From Acidaminococcus fermentans (lineage in GTDB: Bacteria; Bacillota; Negativicutes; Acidaminococcales; Acidaminococcaceae): 64,000 bases of DNA. Positions 51,315 through 60,447 of this stretch are shown piece by piece. The number at the start of each line of letters is the position of its first letter. The stretch's first letter is position 1. Both the position numbers and the translations under genes were made by a program. Where the stretch lies: assembly GCF_009696675.1 (NCBI RefSeq), contig NZ_VULN01000006.1, positions 62,001 through 126,000 on the forward strand, written 5' to 3'. The notes below the pieces were generated by a model that did no database searches, was not told where the DNA came from, and saw only the letters and a program-made list of their open reading frames with translations.

Positions 51315-51383
51315 GCCCGGTGGGAAGCAGTTTTCCACAGGGGAAATCCCTGTTCCACAGCCGGGAAGCCCCATAAAAAGGGA

Positions 51384-51504
51384 TTATCCACATACTTATC
51401 CACACCTGTGGATAACTTTCAGTGGAAAACTCCCTGGCTTGTGGAAAACCCCTGGAGCCACAGCCCATGCCGGATCCGGGACTTTATCCCCAGATTTATC
51501 CACA
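51384..51504. other. Origin region, DnaA-box cluster II
   Basis: Consensus DnaA boxes lie at 51384-51392, 51396-51404, 51407-51415 (reverse) and 51496-51504. A TTATCCCCA near-box lies at 51484-51492. The first three are tightly packed. An interspersed repeat (51513-51755) separates this cluster from cluster III. Confidence 0.88.
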
Positions 51505-51512
51505 TGTCCACT

Positions 51513-51755
51513 GGAGGTGTTGTACAAAACCTGCAACACCTCCTAGCTGTAGAGCCGCATAGCGGCTCAAGTCTGGAGTCGGGAGTCTGGAGCCGAAGGT
51601 TAAATTTGCAGGCAAATTTTTTGAATGTGTAGAACCTTTGGACGAAATGATCTCTCAGATTGCTTTTGATTCTGGTTCTACAGAATCAAAGGGATCCGTC
51701 CAGCCAGACGGATCCTGTCCTGAGGCTTCCGACTTCAGACTCCTGACTCCTGACT
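51513..51755. repeat. Long heptad-family element, copy B, inside the origin region
   Basis: The hairpin GGAGGTGTTG/CAACACCTCC (51513-51543) is followed by AGCTGTAGAGCCGC and heptads AGTCTGG, AGTCGGG, AGTCTGG, AGCCGAA (51570-51597). AAATTTGCAGGCAAATTT, GGTTCT/AGAACC and GGATCCGTCC/GGACGGATCC-type pairs and an inverted right heptad arm complete it. It is closely similar to copies A and C. Confidence 0.85.
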
Positions 51756-51759
51756 TAAG

Positions 51760-51834
51760 TTATCCACACCCCCTCCTCCCTCTCCGCCCCCATGAAATGG
51801 GCTTATCCCCAAAGTTATCCACATCTGTGGATAA
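51760..51834. other. Origin region, DnaA-box cluster III
   Basis: Consensus boxes lie at 51760-51768, 51815-51823 and 51826-51834 (reverse), plus TTATCCCCA at 51803-51811. The last two face each other across 2 bp, an arrangement repeated in the other clusters. Confidence 0.85.
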
Positions 51835-51999
51835 CTTCCGGTGGAAAACTTTTTACCCTGTGGAAAACCCGGGGACCCCTGGCTGGCCGGGCTTTTTCCG
51901 GTTTCTTTCCTCCAGTTATGCACAGGGGCCGGACAAACGGGCCGGAATATGCTATACTATACTCATACAACCTTTGGAACCGGCCGGCTCCTTTTCCAT

Positions 52000-52036
52000 A
52001 CAACGTTGTGGGAACATTGCAGGACGCCGGTTGTCT
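52000..52036. repeat. Short interspersed repeat (ACAACNGTTGT family), diverged copy 3
   Basis: ACAACGTTGTG, ACATTGCAGGAC and GGTTGTC occur in the same order and spacing as in the copies at 18638 and 37296. It lies in the leader of the HTH/coiled-coil gene. Confidence 0.4.
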
Positions 52037-52107
52037 GGAAAGCCGCCGGGCCCCTGGCGGTTTTCTTCCTGTTCTGGAAATCTATATCATATTGAGGGAT
52101 GTCCGCC

Positions 52108-52731
52108 ATGATCACCATTAAAGACTATGCCAAACAAAAGGGAGTTTCCTACGAAGCCATCCGCAAACAGATCAAACGGTATGAAGAAGAACTGGAAGGC
52201 CACCTGGTCAAACAGAACCGTTTCCTGATGCTGGATGACGAAGCCGTCCAGTTCCTGGACAGCAAACGGTCGGAAAACCCCGTGATTGTCTATGAACAGA
52301 ACAAGGATGAGGAACTGGAACAGCTCCGCCACGAAAACAAAGTGCTGCTGATCCAGATGAATACGGTCCAGGACCAGCTGGGGAAAGTCCAGCAGAAGCT
52401 CATTGCGGAAATGAACGCCACCAAGCTGCTGACCCAGGAAAAGGTCCAGTATCTGGAATACAAGGCCCAGTCGGAACAGAAGGAAGTCCAGCTGAAGGAT
52501 CTGGCCCGGGCCCGGGACGCCGCCCAGGCCAAAGCGGACCAGCAGGAAGCGGTGCTGCGGCTGAAGGAACAGCAGATCGGCGCCCTTACCGCCGCCAAGG
52601 AAACCGCCGCCGCCAGTCTGAAGGCCGCCGACGAAAAAATCGCCGCGGCGGAAGCCCGGGCCAAAGCCGCGGAAGAAGAAGCCTCCCGGCTGAAGAACCG
52701 GAGTTTCTGGGACCGTCTGTTCAACCGCTGA
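52108..52731 (+). CDS. HTH plus coiled-coil protein between the two dnaA genes
   Basis: 207 residues. The N-terminus (ITIKDYAKQKGVSYEAIRKQIKRY) is a MerR/DUF536-like winged helix-turn-helix. From about residue 70 to 195 it is an almost continuous Ala/Glu/Lys/Gln coiled coil (many EEL, QLRHEN and AKAKADQQEA-type heptads), ending SFWDRLFNR. Similar HTH-coiled-coil proteins (DUF536, KfrA) are found next to replication or partition genes on plasmids. Its position amid DnaA-box clusters suggests an origin-binding or nucleoid-structuring role. The ATG at 52108 is preferred because GAGGG lies 9 bp upstream; ATG 52099 is too close to it. Confidence 0.85.
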   Translation: MITIKDYAKQKGVSYEAIRKQIKRYEEELEGHLVKQNRFLMLDDEAVQFLDSKRSENPVIVYEQNKDEELEQLRHENKVLLIQMNTVQDQLGKVQQKLIAEMNATKLLTQEKVQYLEYKAQSEQKEVQLKDLARARDAAQAKADQQEAVLRLKEQQIGALTAAKETAAASLKAADEKIAAAEARAKAAEEEASRLKNRSFWDRLFNR

Positions 52732-52751
52732 CCATGTTTTTCAACAGGGAG

Positions 52752-52906
52752 TTATCCACATCTGTGGATAACTCCCTGTGTATAACTCTGGATTTGTGGA
52801 TAACCGGAACCCGGCCCCCTGCCCCGTGCTTCCGGCGGCCCGGGAAAAAAGTTATCCACATTGTCCACAGGTTTTTCCACAGGACCGGCCTGTTTCGTGA
52901 TATAAT
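52752..52906. other. Origin region, DnaA-box cluster IV and dnaA promoter
   Basis: Consensus boxes lie at 52752-52760, 52763-52771 (reverse), 52795-52803 (reverse) and 52852-52860, with near-boxes TGTGTATAA (52777-52785) and TTGTCCACA (52861-52869). A perfect TATAAT at 52901-52906 lies just downstream of the last box, so autorepression by DnaA is plausible. Confidence 0.88.
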
Positions 52907-52942
52907 GAAGTCTCTATTAAAAGGATAAAGGATGGATCGGAT

Positions 52943-54337
52943 ATGACGACGAAAAACCTGGCCCAGGTCTGGGCCGAAATGCTTGCAGCCCTCTCCGCCA
53001 GCATGGAGGGCCGGAGCTGGAAAATCTGGATGGATGCGGCACATCCCCGGACCCTGGAGGGCAATACCCTGTCCCTGGATGTATCCAACCAGTTCACCAA
53101 GGATACCCTCCAGGGAAAATACCTGCCCATGATGGAAGAAAGCCTCTCCCAGATCTGCGGCCAGCCCATGGAGATCCAGATCGACGTAGTGGAACCGCCC
53201 AAAGAGGAACAGAACCTGTTTCCGGACACCCCTGCCCAGCCGGAAGAACCCCCGGCTCCCGCAGCCTACCAGCCGGAACCCCAGCCAGCGGCCAAACCGG
53301 CCCAGGAATTCGATTCCCATCTGTCCCCCAAATACACCTTTGACAATTTCATCCGGGGCAAATCAAATGAAGAAGCCTTCAACTTTTCCATGGGAGTGGC
53401 CAACGCACCGGCCAAAAGCTACAACCCCCTGTTCCTGTACAGCGACCCGGGCCTGGGGAAAACCCACCTGATGAACGCCATCGGCAACTATATCCACAAG
53501 AAATTCCCCCAGATGAAGATCCTCTACACTTCCAGTGAAACCTTCACCAATGAACTGATCGGCGCCATCCAGCACAACACCAACGAAGCCTTCCGGAACA
53601 AATACCGGAACATCGACGTGCTGCTCATCGACGATATCCAGTTCCTGCGGAAAAAAGAATCCACCCAGGAAGAATTCTTCCACACCTTCGAAGCCCTGAA
53701 ACAGGCGGACAAACAGATCATCATCTCCAGCGACCGGCCTCCCAAGGAACTGGACACCCTGGAAGAGCGGCTCACCAGCCGGTTCATGCAGGGACTGATC
53801 ATCGAGATCAACCACCCGGATTTCGAAACCCGCAGTGCCATTTTGCGGAGCATGGCGGAAAAGGACCATCTGGAATTCCCTCTGGAAGTGATCCAGCTGA
53901 TCGCCACCAATGTAAAGACCAACATCCGTGAGCTGGAAGGTGCCTACACCAAGGTCCACGCCTTTGCCAACCTGAACCACCAGCCGGTGACCATGGAACT
54001 GGCCCGGAAAGCCCTGAAGGACCTGGATATGGGAAGCACTGTGGACAAGGTGATCACCGTGGAAGCCATCCAGGAACTTGTGGCCGCCCGGTACAAGATC
54101 CGGGTGGAAGACCTGAAAGCCAAGAAACGGACCCGCTCCATCGCCTATCCCCGGCAGATCGCCATGTATCTTACCCGGGAACTGACGGACCTGTCCCTGC
54201 CCCGGATCGGAGAATGTTTCGGAGGCCGGGACCACACCACAGTCCTCCATGCCTGTGACAAGATCGCTGACGACAAAGCGAAAAATGACAATCTGGAACG
54301 GCAGCTGGCCAAACTGGTGGAAGATCTGAAGAAATGA
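52943..54337 (+). CDS. dnaA: Chromosomal replication initiator DnaA (full length)
   Basis: 464 residues. Domain I covers about 1-80 (VWAEMLAALSASMEGRSWKIWM...). A Pro-rich domain II linker runs about 85-125. Domain III has the Walker A region SDPGLGKTH (167-175), where the family GGVGLGKTH has lost its first Gly, then LLIDDIQF and SSDRPPKELDTLEERL. Domain IV carries GGRDHTTVLHACDK. It binds DnaA boxes, melts the origin and loads helicase. It is followed by boxes, the probable unwinding site and dnaN, the classical order, so this copy is the orthologous initiator. Confidence 0.97.
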   Translation: MTTKNLAQVWAEMLAALSASMEGRSWKIWMDAAHPRTLEGNTLSLDVSNQFTKDTLQGKYLPMMEESLSQICGQPMEIQIDVVEPPKEEQNLFPDTPAQPEEPPAPAAYQPEPQPAAKPAQEFDSHLSPKYTFDNFIRGKSNEEAFNFSMGVANAPAKSYNPLFLYSDPGLGKTHLMNAIGNYIHKKFPQMKILYTSSETFTNELIGAIQHNTNEAFRNKYRNIDVLLIDDIQFLRKKESTQEEFFHTFEALKQADKQIIISSDRPPKELDTLEERLTSRFMQGLIIEINHPDFETRSAILRSMAEKDHLEFPLEVIQLIATNVKTNIRELEGAYTKVHAFANLNHQPVTMELARKALKDLDMGSTVDKVITVEAIQELVAARYKIRVEDLKAKKRTRSIAYPRQIAMYLTRELTDLSLPRIGECFGGRDHTTVLHACDKIADDKAKNDNLERQLAKLVEDLKK

Positions 54338-54345
54338 TCCCTGAG

Positions 54346-54457
54346 TTATCCACAACTTGTGGATAATCTTGTGTATAACTTGTTGGTAATTTTGTGGATA
54401 ACCCGGAAAGTCCCTGAAAAAGTGGATATGTGGATAAGTGAAAACCGGTTATCCACA
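54346..54457. other. Origin region, DnaA-box cluster V between dnaA and dnaN
   Basis: Consensus boxes lie at 54346-54354, 54358-54366 (reverse), 54393-54401 (reverse), 54429-54437 (reverse) and 54449-54457, with a TGTGTATAA near-box at 54370-54378. This is the densest array and sits in the position of Firmicutes oriC. Confidence 0.9.
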
Positions 54458-54503
54458 GAGTTATCCCAATGGTTCCAACAGCCTGGAATGGGGCTGGAGC
54501 GAC

Positions 54504-54556
54504 TTTTCCACATACCCACAGGCCCTACTACGAAGACTACGAATTTTTATAATTTC
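54504..54556. other. Candidate basal unwinding system of oriC
   Basis: In order: near-box TTTTCCACA (54504-54512), a second box-like TACCCACA, GC-rich GGCCC (54521-54525), TACTACGAAGACTACGAA (54526-54543), whose complement reads as DnaA-trio-type triplets, and AT-rich TTTTTATAATTTC. This is the box, GC-rich, trio, AT-rich order described for Bacillus oriC. Confidence 0.6.
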
Positions 54557-54584
54557 ATCGTTTTAGAAACAAGGAGGTACTGCC

Positions 54585-55712
54585 ATGCAGTTTTCATGTG
54601 AAAGCAAAGAACTGGCTCAGAGCGTCAATATCGTAAAAAGAGCCATTTCATCCAGCAATAACGCACCGATTTTTTCCGGGATCCATGCCATTCTCCAGGG
54701 AAACACCCTTCAGTTGATTGCCATGGACAATACCTACATGATGAACAAGAAAATGGACGTGAACGGACAGGAGGACGGAGAGCTTCTCATCCCCGCCAAA
54801 GCCATCGGGGATCTGCTGGCCCGTTTCGATCCGGACGAAGTGCTCACCCTTCAGCAGCTGCCCGGTGAAAAAGAAATGACCCTGAAAGCAGCCAAGGCCA
54901 GAGGCCAGTACCACATTCCCCTGATGGACCCGGAAGAATATCCGGCCATGCCCTCTTTTGAAGGGGACCGGGTGCTCCGGCTTTCCGAAGAAGTGATGGG
55001 GAAACTGATCTCCACCACGGTGTACGCCTGTTCCACTGATGCCAGCCGGCCGCTGTACACCGGGGTCTACCTGGAAAAATCCGGTCAGCGGCTCACTGCC
55101 GTGGGCACCAATACCCACCGTCTGGCCATCAAGGATCTGGAACTGCCGGAGGGGGATGACAGCGAATTTTCCCTGCTGATCCCTGCCCGTCTCCTGAAGG
55201 AAATCGGCAGCAATCTGAACGGAGAACTGCCGGAACCGGTGACCCTGACTCTGAAAGAACGGCAGATCATGGCCAAGGTGGGAAATCTCACCATTATTTC
55301 AAGCCTGATCGAAGGGAAATTCCCTGATTACAGACGACCTATCCCTCCTTCCTTCAGCAACCGGACGGTTTTCAACCGGGTGGACATGGAAAAGGCCATC
55401 CAGCGGGTATCCCTGTTTTCCCAGTCCGACTACAACATTGTCCGGCTGGCCATTGATGCAGACGGGATCGTGCTGTCTTCCGCCGTCAGCGACATGGGCC
55501 AGGGGAAGGAAATCATCGCCTGCCAGACCGTGGGGGAATCCCTGCCGCTGAACATCGCTTTCAATTCCCGGTACATGACCGACTTTTTCAAGAACTGCGG
55601 CACGGACCGGGTGAGCCTGGAAACCAACGCCTCTCTGTCTCCGGCCCGGCTCATGCCGGAAGGGGATGAAAGCTACACCTACATCCTGACCCCGGTGCGG
55701 GTCATCTTCTGA
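54585..55712 (+). CDS. dnaN: DNA polymerase III sliding clamp beta subunit
   Basis: 375 residues, three similar clamp domains, normal length. The opening MQFSCESKELAQSVNIVKRAISSSN and ending SYTYILTPVRVIF are typical of DnaN (the usual C-terminus being a short hydrophobic MPMRL-like tail). AAGGAGG lies 7 bp upstream of the ATG. The stop TGA overlaps the recF start by one base, indicating coupled translation. Confidence 0.97.
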   Translation: MQFSCESKELAQSVNIVKRAISSSNNAPIFSGIHAILQGNTLQLIAMDNTYMMNKKMDVNGQEDGELLIPAKAIGDLLARFDPDEVLTLQQLPGEKEMTLKAAKARGQYHIPLMDPEEYPAMPSFEGDRVLRLSEEVMGKLISTTVYACSTDASRPLYTGVYLEKSGQRLTAVGTNTHRLAIKDLELPEGDDSEFSLLIPARLLKEIGSNLNGELPEPVTLTLKERQIMAKVGNLTIISSLIEGKFPDYRRPIPPSFSNRTVFNRVDMEKAIQRVSLFSQSDYNIVRLAIDADGIVLSSAVSDMGQGKEIIACQTVGESLPLNIAFNSRYMTDFFKNCGTDRVSLETNASLSPARLMPEGDESYTYILTPVRVIF

Positions 55713-56848
55713 TGCGCCTGGAAAACCTGCGGCTGCTCCATTTCCGGAACTACAGCCAGGTGTCCCTTCCTCTTGCACATGATATAACCATCTTTTATGG
55801 GGACAACGCCCAGGGGAAAACCAACCTGCTGGAAGGGATCTATACTGCCGCCCGGGGGTTTTCCTTCCGGACCCGTCATGAGGAAGAGCTGCCCAGCTTC
55901 GGAGCGGAAGAATGGGCGGCAGAACTCCAGTACCGGGACCGGTACGGGTCCAACCGGCTGCTGGTGAAACGGTATCCGGTCCGGGGCCGGACCAAAAAAG
56001 AGAATCTCCTGAACGGGAACCCGGTAAGCCCCCGGGAACAGTACGGCCTGGTGAACCTGGTGCTCTTTACCCCCGATGACCTTCAGCTGGTGAAAGGGGA
56101 TCCTGCCCTCCGGCGGAAATTCCTGAATATGGAGATCGCCCAGACCAGCCCGGTGTACTATGACCTTCTGACCAAATACAACCGGGTGCTCCAGCAGCGG
56201 AACCGGTTCCTGAAACAGTGCCGGGACCGGGAACAGCTGGAGGAAGCCCAGCTGCTGGTGTGGGATGGAGCCCTGGCCCGGCTGGCGGCGGGGATCCTGG
56301 ACCTGCGGCTCCAGGCCCTGGCGGGGATCGTCCAGGCGGCCCAACAGGTTTATGACGGGATCACCGGCACCCAGGGTGCCCTGACCCTTTCCTATGTGCA
56401 GAAGCGCAGCGAAGGGGAGCAGGGGATTACGGAAAACCCCGGGCCGGCAGCCTGGGAAACTTTTTACCGGCAGCAGCTCCAGCTGCGCCACCGGCTGGAC
56501 TATGTCCGGGGCTACACCAGCCTGGGGCCCCACCGGGACGATCTGGAGATTTTTCATGAGGGAAGGCCTCTCCGGGCCTACGGATCCCAGGGTCAGCAGC
56601 GGACCGCCGCGCTGGCCCTGAAACTGTCGGAACTGGAATTCATCCGGTCCGTCCGGGAAGAATATCCGGTGCTGCTTCTGGACGATGTGCTCAGTGAACT
56701 GGACCAGCACCGGCGGGAGAAGCTCCTGGGCTTCATCAACGGAACGGTCCAGACCTTCCTGACCGTCAACGACCGTCATCTGGCTCCGGTGGAAGGAGAT
56801 GTGGCGGCTTACCGGGTGGCAGAGGGAACCCTGGAGGAACAGCCATGA
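55712..56848 (+). CDS. recF: DNA replication and repair protein RecF
   Basis: 378 residues. Walker A is GDNAQGKTN (30-38), the signature segment YTSLGPHRDDLEIF near 270, and Walker B is LLLDDVLSELDQHRREKLL near 330. RecF is an SMC-like ATPase that helps RecOR load RecA on gaps. It overlaps dnaN by 1 bp and the following DciA gene by 4 bp, so dnaN-recF-dciA-remB are tightly coupled. Confidence 0.97.
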   Translation: MRLENLRLLHFRNYSQVSLPLAHDITIFYGDNAQGKTNLLEGIYTAARGFSFRTRHEEELPSFGAEEWAAELQYRDRYGSNRLLVKRYPVRGRTKKENLLNGNPVSPREQYGLVNLVLFTPDDLQLVKGDPALRRKFLNMEIAQTSPVYYDLLTKYNRVLQQRNRFLKQCRDREQLEEAQLLVWDGALARLAAGILDLRLQALAGIVQAAQQVYDGITGTQGALTLSYVQKRSEGEQGITENPGPAAWETFYRQQLQLRHRLDYVRGYTSLGPHRDDLEIFHEGRPLRAYGSQGQQRTAALALKLSELEFIRSVREEYPVLLLDDVLSELDQHRREKLLGFINGTVQTFLTVNDRHLAPVEGDVAAYRVAEGTLEEQP

Positions 56849-57576
56849 AAGATTCGGAACTTCTCATCCTGAAAGTGCTCCGGACTCCCCGGGCCCGGCA
56901 GCAGTTCCTGCTCCACTGGCTGAAAAGCCACTGGCCGGAGATCCTGGGCCACACCGGGGCCAGCCATTCCCAGCCTTACCGGCTGGAAGAGGGAGTCCTG
57001 TACGTCCATACGGACAATCCCATGTGGTCCAACCAGTTCCACATGATGCAGGGGAAACTGCTGAATCAGCTGAACCGGCTCCTGGTGCCGGCGCTCCAGG
57101 GACGGAAACGGTTGATCCGGGAACTGAAGTTCTACCACGGGGTCATTGAGGAAGAACCCCAGCCCCGACAGGAGGCAAAACCCTTCATGCCCCGGCGGGA
57201 CGACAGCCGGAAATGTCCTCTGTGCGGAGTACCCCTTATCGGAGATGAGGAAATCTGCTCCGGCTGCCGCCGGAAACAGCAGGAAGAACTGCGCCGGGAA
57301 ATCCGGAAACAGCTGGATCTGCGGCCCTGGCTCCGGTATGAAGATTGCCGGGAGCTGGTGAAGTGTGATAGAATAACATTTACTGACGTGAAGGCAGTAC
57401 TGGAGGAATGGGCCCTGAACCGGGCTCTGGACCCCCGTGCCACTGCCGGGGAAAAGGCTTTTGCCGTCATGGTGGAAACAGGCCTCCGGCCGGAAGCCCT
57501 TTCGGAGGAAACCATCCGGCAGACCCTGGAAAAAGCCAGAAGGAGACGGACTTATGTACCTGCACGTAGGAAATAA
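56845..57576 (+). CDS. dciA: DciA-like DUF721 protein with C-terminal zinc-finger extension
   Basis: 243 residues. Residues about 1-95 match DUF721/DciA (LLHWLKSHWPEILG, VLYVHTDNPMWSNQFHMMQGKLLNQLN). DciA is the ancestral replicative-helicase operator in bacteria without DnaC/DnaI-type loaders. A C4 motif CPLCGVPLIGDEEICSGC (about 125-142) follows, then a helical basic tail of about 100 residues not present in typical DciA. Position between recF and remB is usual for DUF721 genes in this phylum. The added zinc domain could contact DNA or DnaA. Confidence 0.85.
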   Translation: MKDSELLILKVLRTPRARQQFLLHWLKSHWPEILGHTGASHSQPYRLEEGVLYVHTDNPMWSNQFHMMQGKLLNQLNRLLVPALQGRKRLIRELKFYHGVIEEEPQPRQEAKPFMPRRDDSRKCPLCGVPLIGDEEICSGCRRKQQEELRREIRKQLDLRPWLRYEDCRELVKCDRITFTDVKAVLEEWALNRALDPRATAGEKAFAVMVETGLRPEALSEETIRQTLEKARRRRTYVPARRK

Positions 57577-57781
57577 TTATGTGGTGCGCTGCGACGAGAT
57601 CATCGGGATCTTCGACATCCGGAACAAACGGACCAACATCTACCGGTTTTTCCTGAAGCCCAGACTGGGCGGGGACAATGTGGTGGACCTGACCGAGGAC
57701 TACCCGCCGGCCAGCTGTGTGGTCACCCGGGACAAGATCATCCTGTCGGGAATTTCCAGCAGGACCCTGCGCAAGCGATAA
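57554..57781 (+). CDS. remB: RemB/YaaB family regulator (DUF370)
   Basis: 75 residues starting MYLHVGNNYVVRCDEIIGIFDI and containing VVTRDKIILSGISSRTL, matching the DUF370 RemB (YaaB) family of small DNA-binding proteins related to RemA. It keeps the Bacillus position between recF and gyrB. AGGAG at 57541 supports the start, inside the 3-prime end of the DciA gene with a 23-bp overlap. Targets are unknown. Confidence 0.9.
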   Translation: MYLHVGNNYVVRCDEIIGIFDIRNKRTNIYRFFLKPRLGGDNVVDLTEDYPPASCVVTRDKIILSGISSRTLRKR

Positions 57782-59737
<1,956 letters not shown>

Positions 59738-59747
59738 GGAGCGTTTC

Positions 59748-60443
59748 ATGACCATGGAAATCCAGCTTCCCCAGGGGAAGCTCCAGTGCAGCCGGACGGG
59801 AGGACCGCTCCTGATGGTGGTGGCCGGGGGCCGGCGCCCGGATCCCCAGTGGCTGCAAAAGGCTGCCGCCGGCCTTGTGGTGGCAGCGGCGGACCGGGGC
59901 GCGGACCACTGCCGGGCGGCCGGGGTGGTGCCCGGGTTCCTGTACGGGGACCGGGACAGTGCGGCACCGGGAGCCTGGGAGGCATTTGCCCGCCAGGGCG
60001 CCCGGGTCAAGACCTACCCGGTGAACAAGGACGATACGGATCTGTCCCTGGTGCTCCAGGATATCCCCGGTGACCGGACGGTGCTGGCCACCGGCATCTG
60101 GGGCGGCCGGGCGGACCATCTGTTCGGCAATCTGTATACCCTGCTGGCCTATGCCCGGAGGGGAGGCAGCGCCATCCTGGCCGATGACCAGGAAATGCTG
60201 TGCTACCTGCAGCCGGGAGAGGGTCTGCGGTTTACCGCCGGGAGGAAACGGCCCCGGGCAGTGAGCCTGCTGCCTCTTACTCCCTCCTGCCGGGTAAGCA
60301 TTACCGGGGTCCGCTGGCCCCTGGACAATGCGGAACTGACCCAGGCCAACCCTTATGCCGTCAGCAACAAGATGACGGAGCCGGCCTTGAATGCCTTCTG
60401 CCGGGAGGGCATCGCCGGCGTCTATTTCACTTGGAAGGAGTGA
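59748..60443 (+). CDS. thiN: Thiamine pyrophosphokinase
   Basis: 231 residues. Family motifs are AAADRGADHC, LYGDRDS (the GDxDS motif), VNKDDTDLSLVL (binding Mg and thiamine) and IWGGRADHLFGNLYTL. A small C-terminal beta domain ends VSNKMTEPALNAFCREGIAGVYF. It converts thiamine and ATP to thiamine diphosphate. It starts 10 bp after gyrB with AAGGAG and ends 4 bp before the TSUP gene, so it is co-transcribed with the gyrase genes. Confidence 0.93.
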   Translation: MTMEIQLPQGKLQCSRTGGPLLMVVAGGRRPDPQWLQKAAAGLVVAAADRGADHCRAAGVVPGFLYGDRDSAAPGAWEAFARQGARVKTYPVNKDDTDLSLVLQDIPGDRTVLATGIWGGRADHLFGNLYTLLAYARRGGSAILADDQEMLCYLQPGEGLRFTAGRKRPRAVSLLPLTPSCRVSITGVRWPLDNAELTQANPYAVSNKMTEPALNAFCREGIAGVYFTWKE

Positions 60444-60447
60444 CCCC

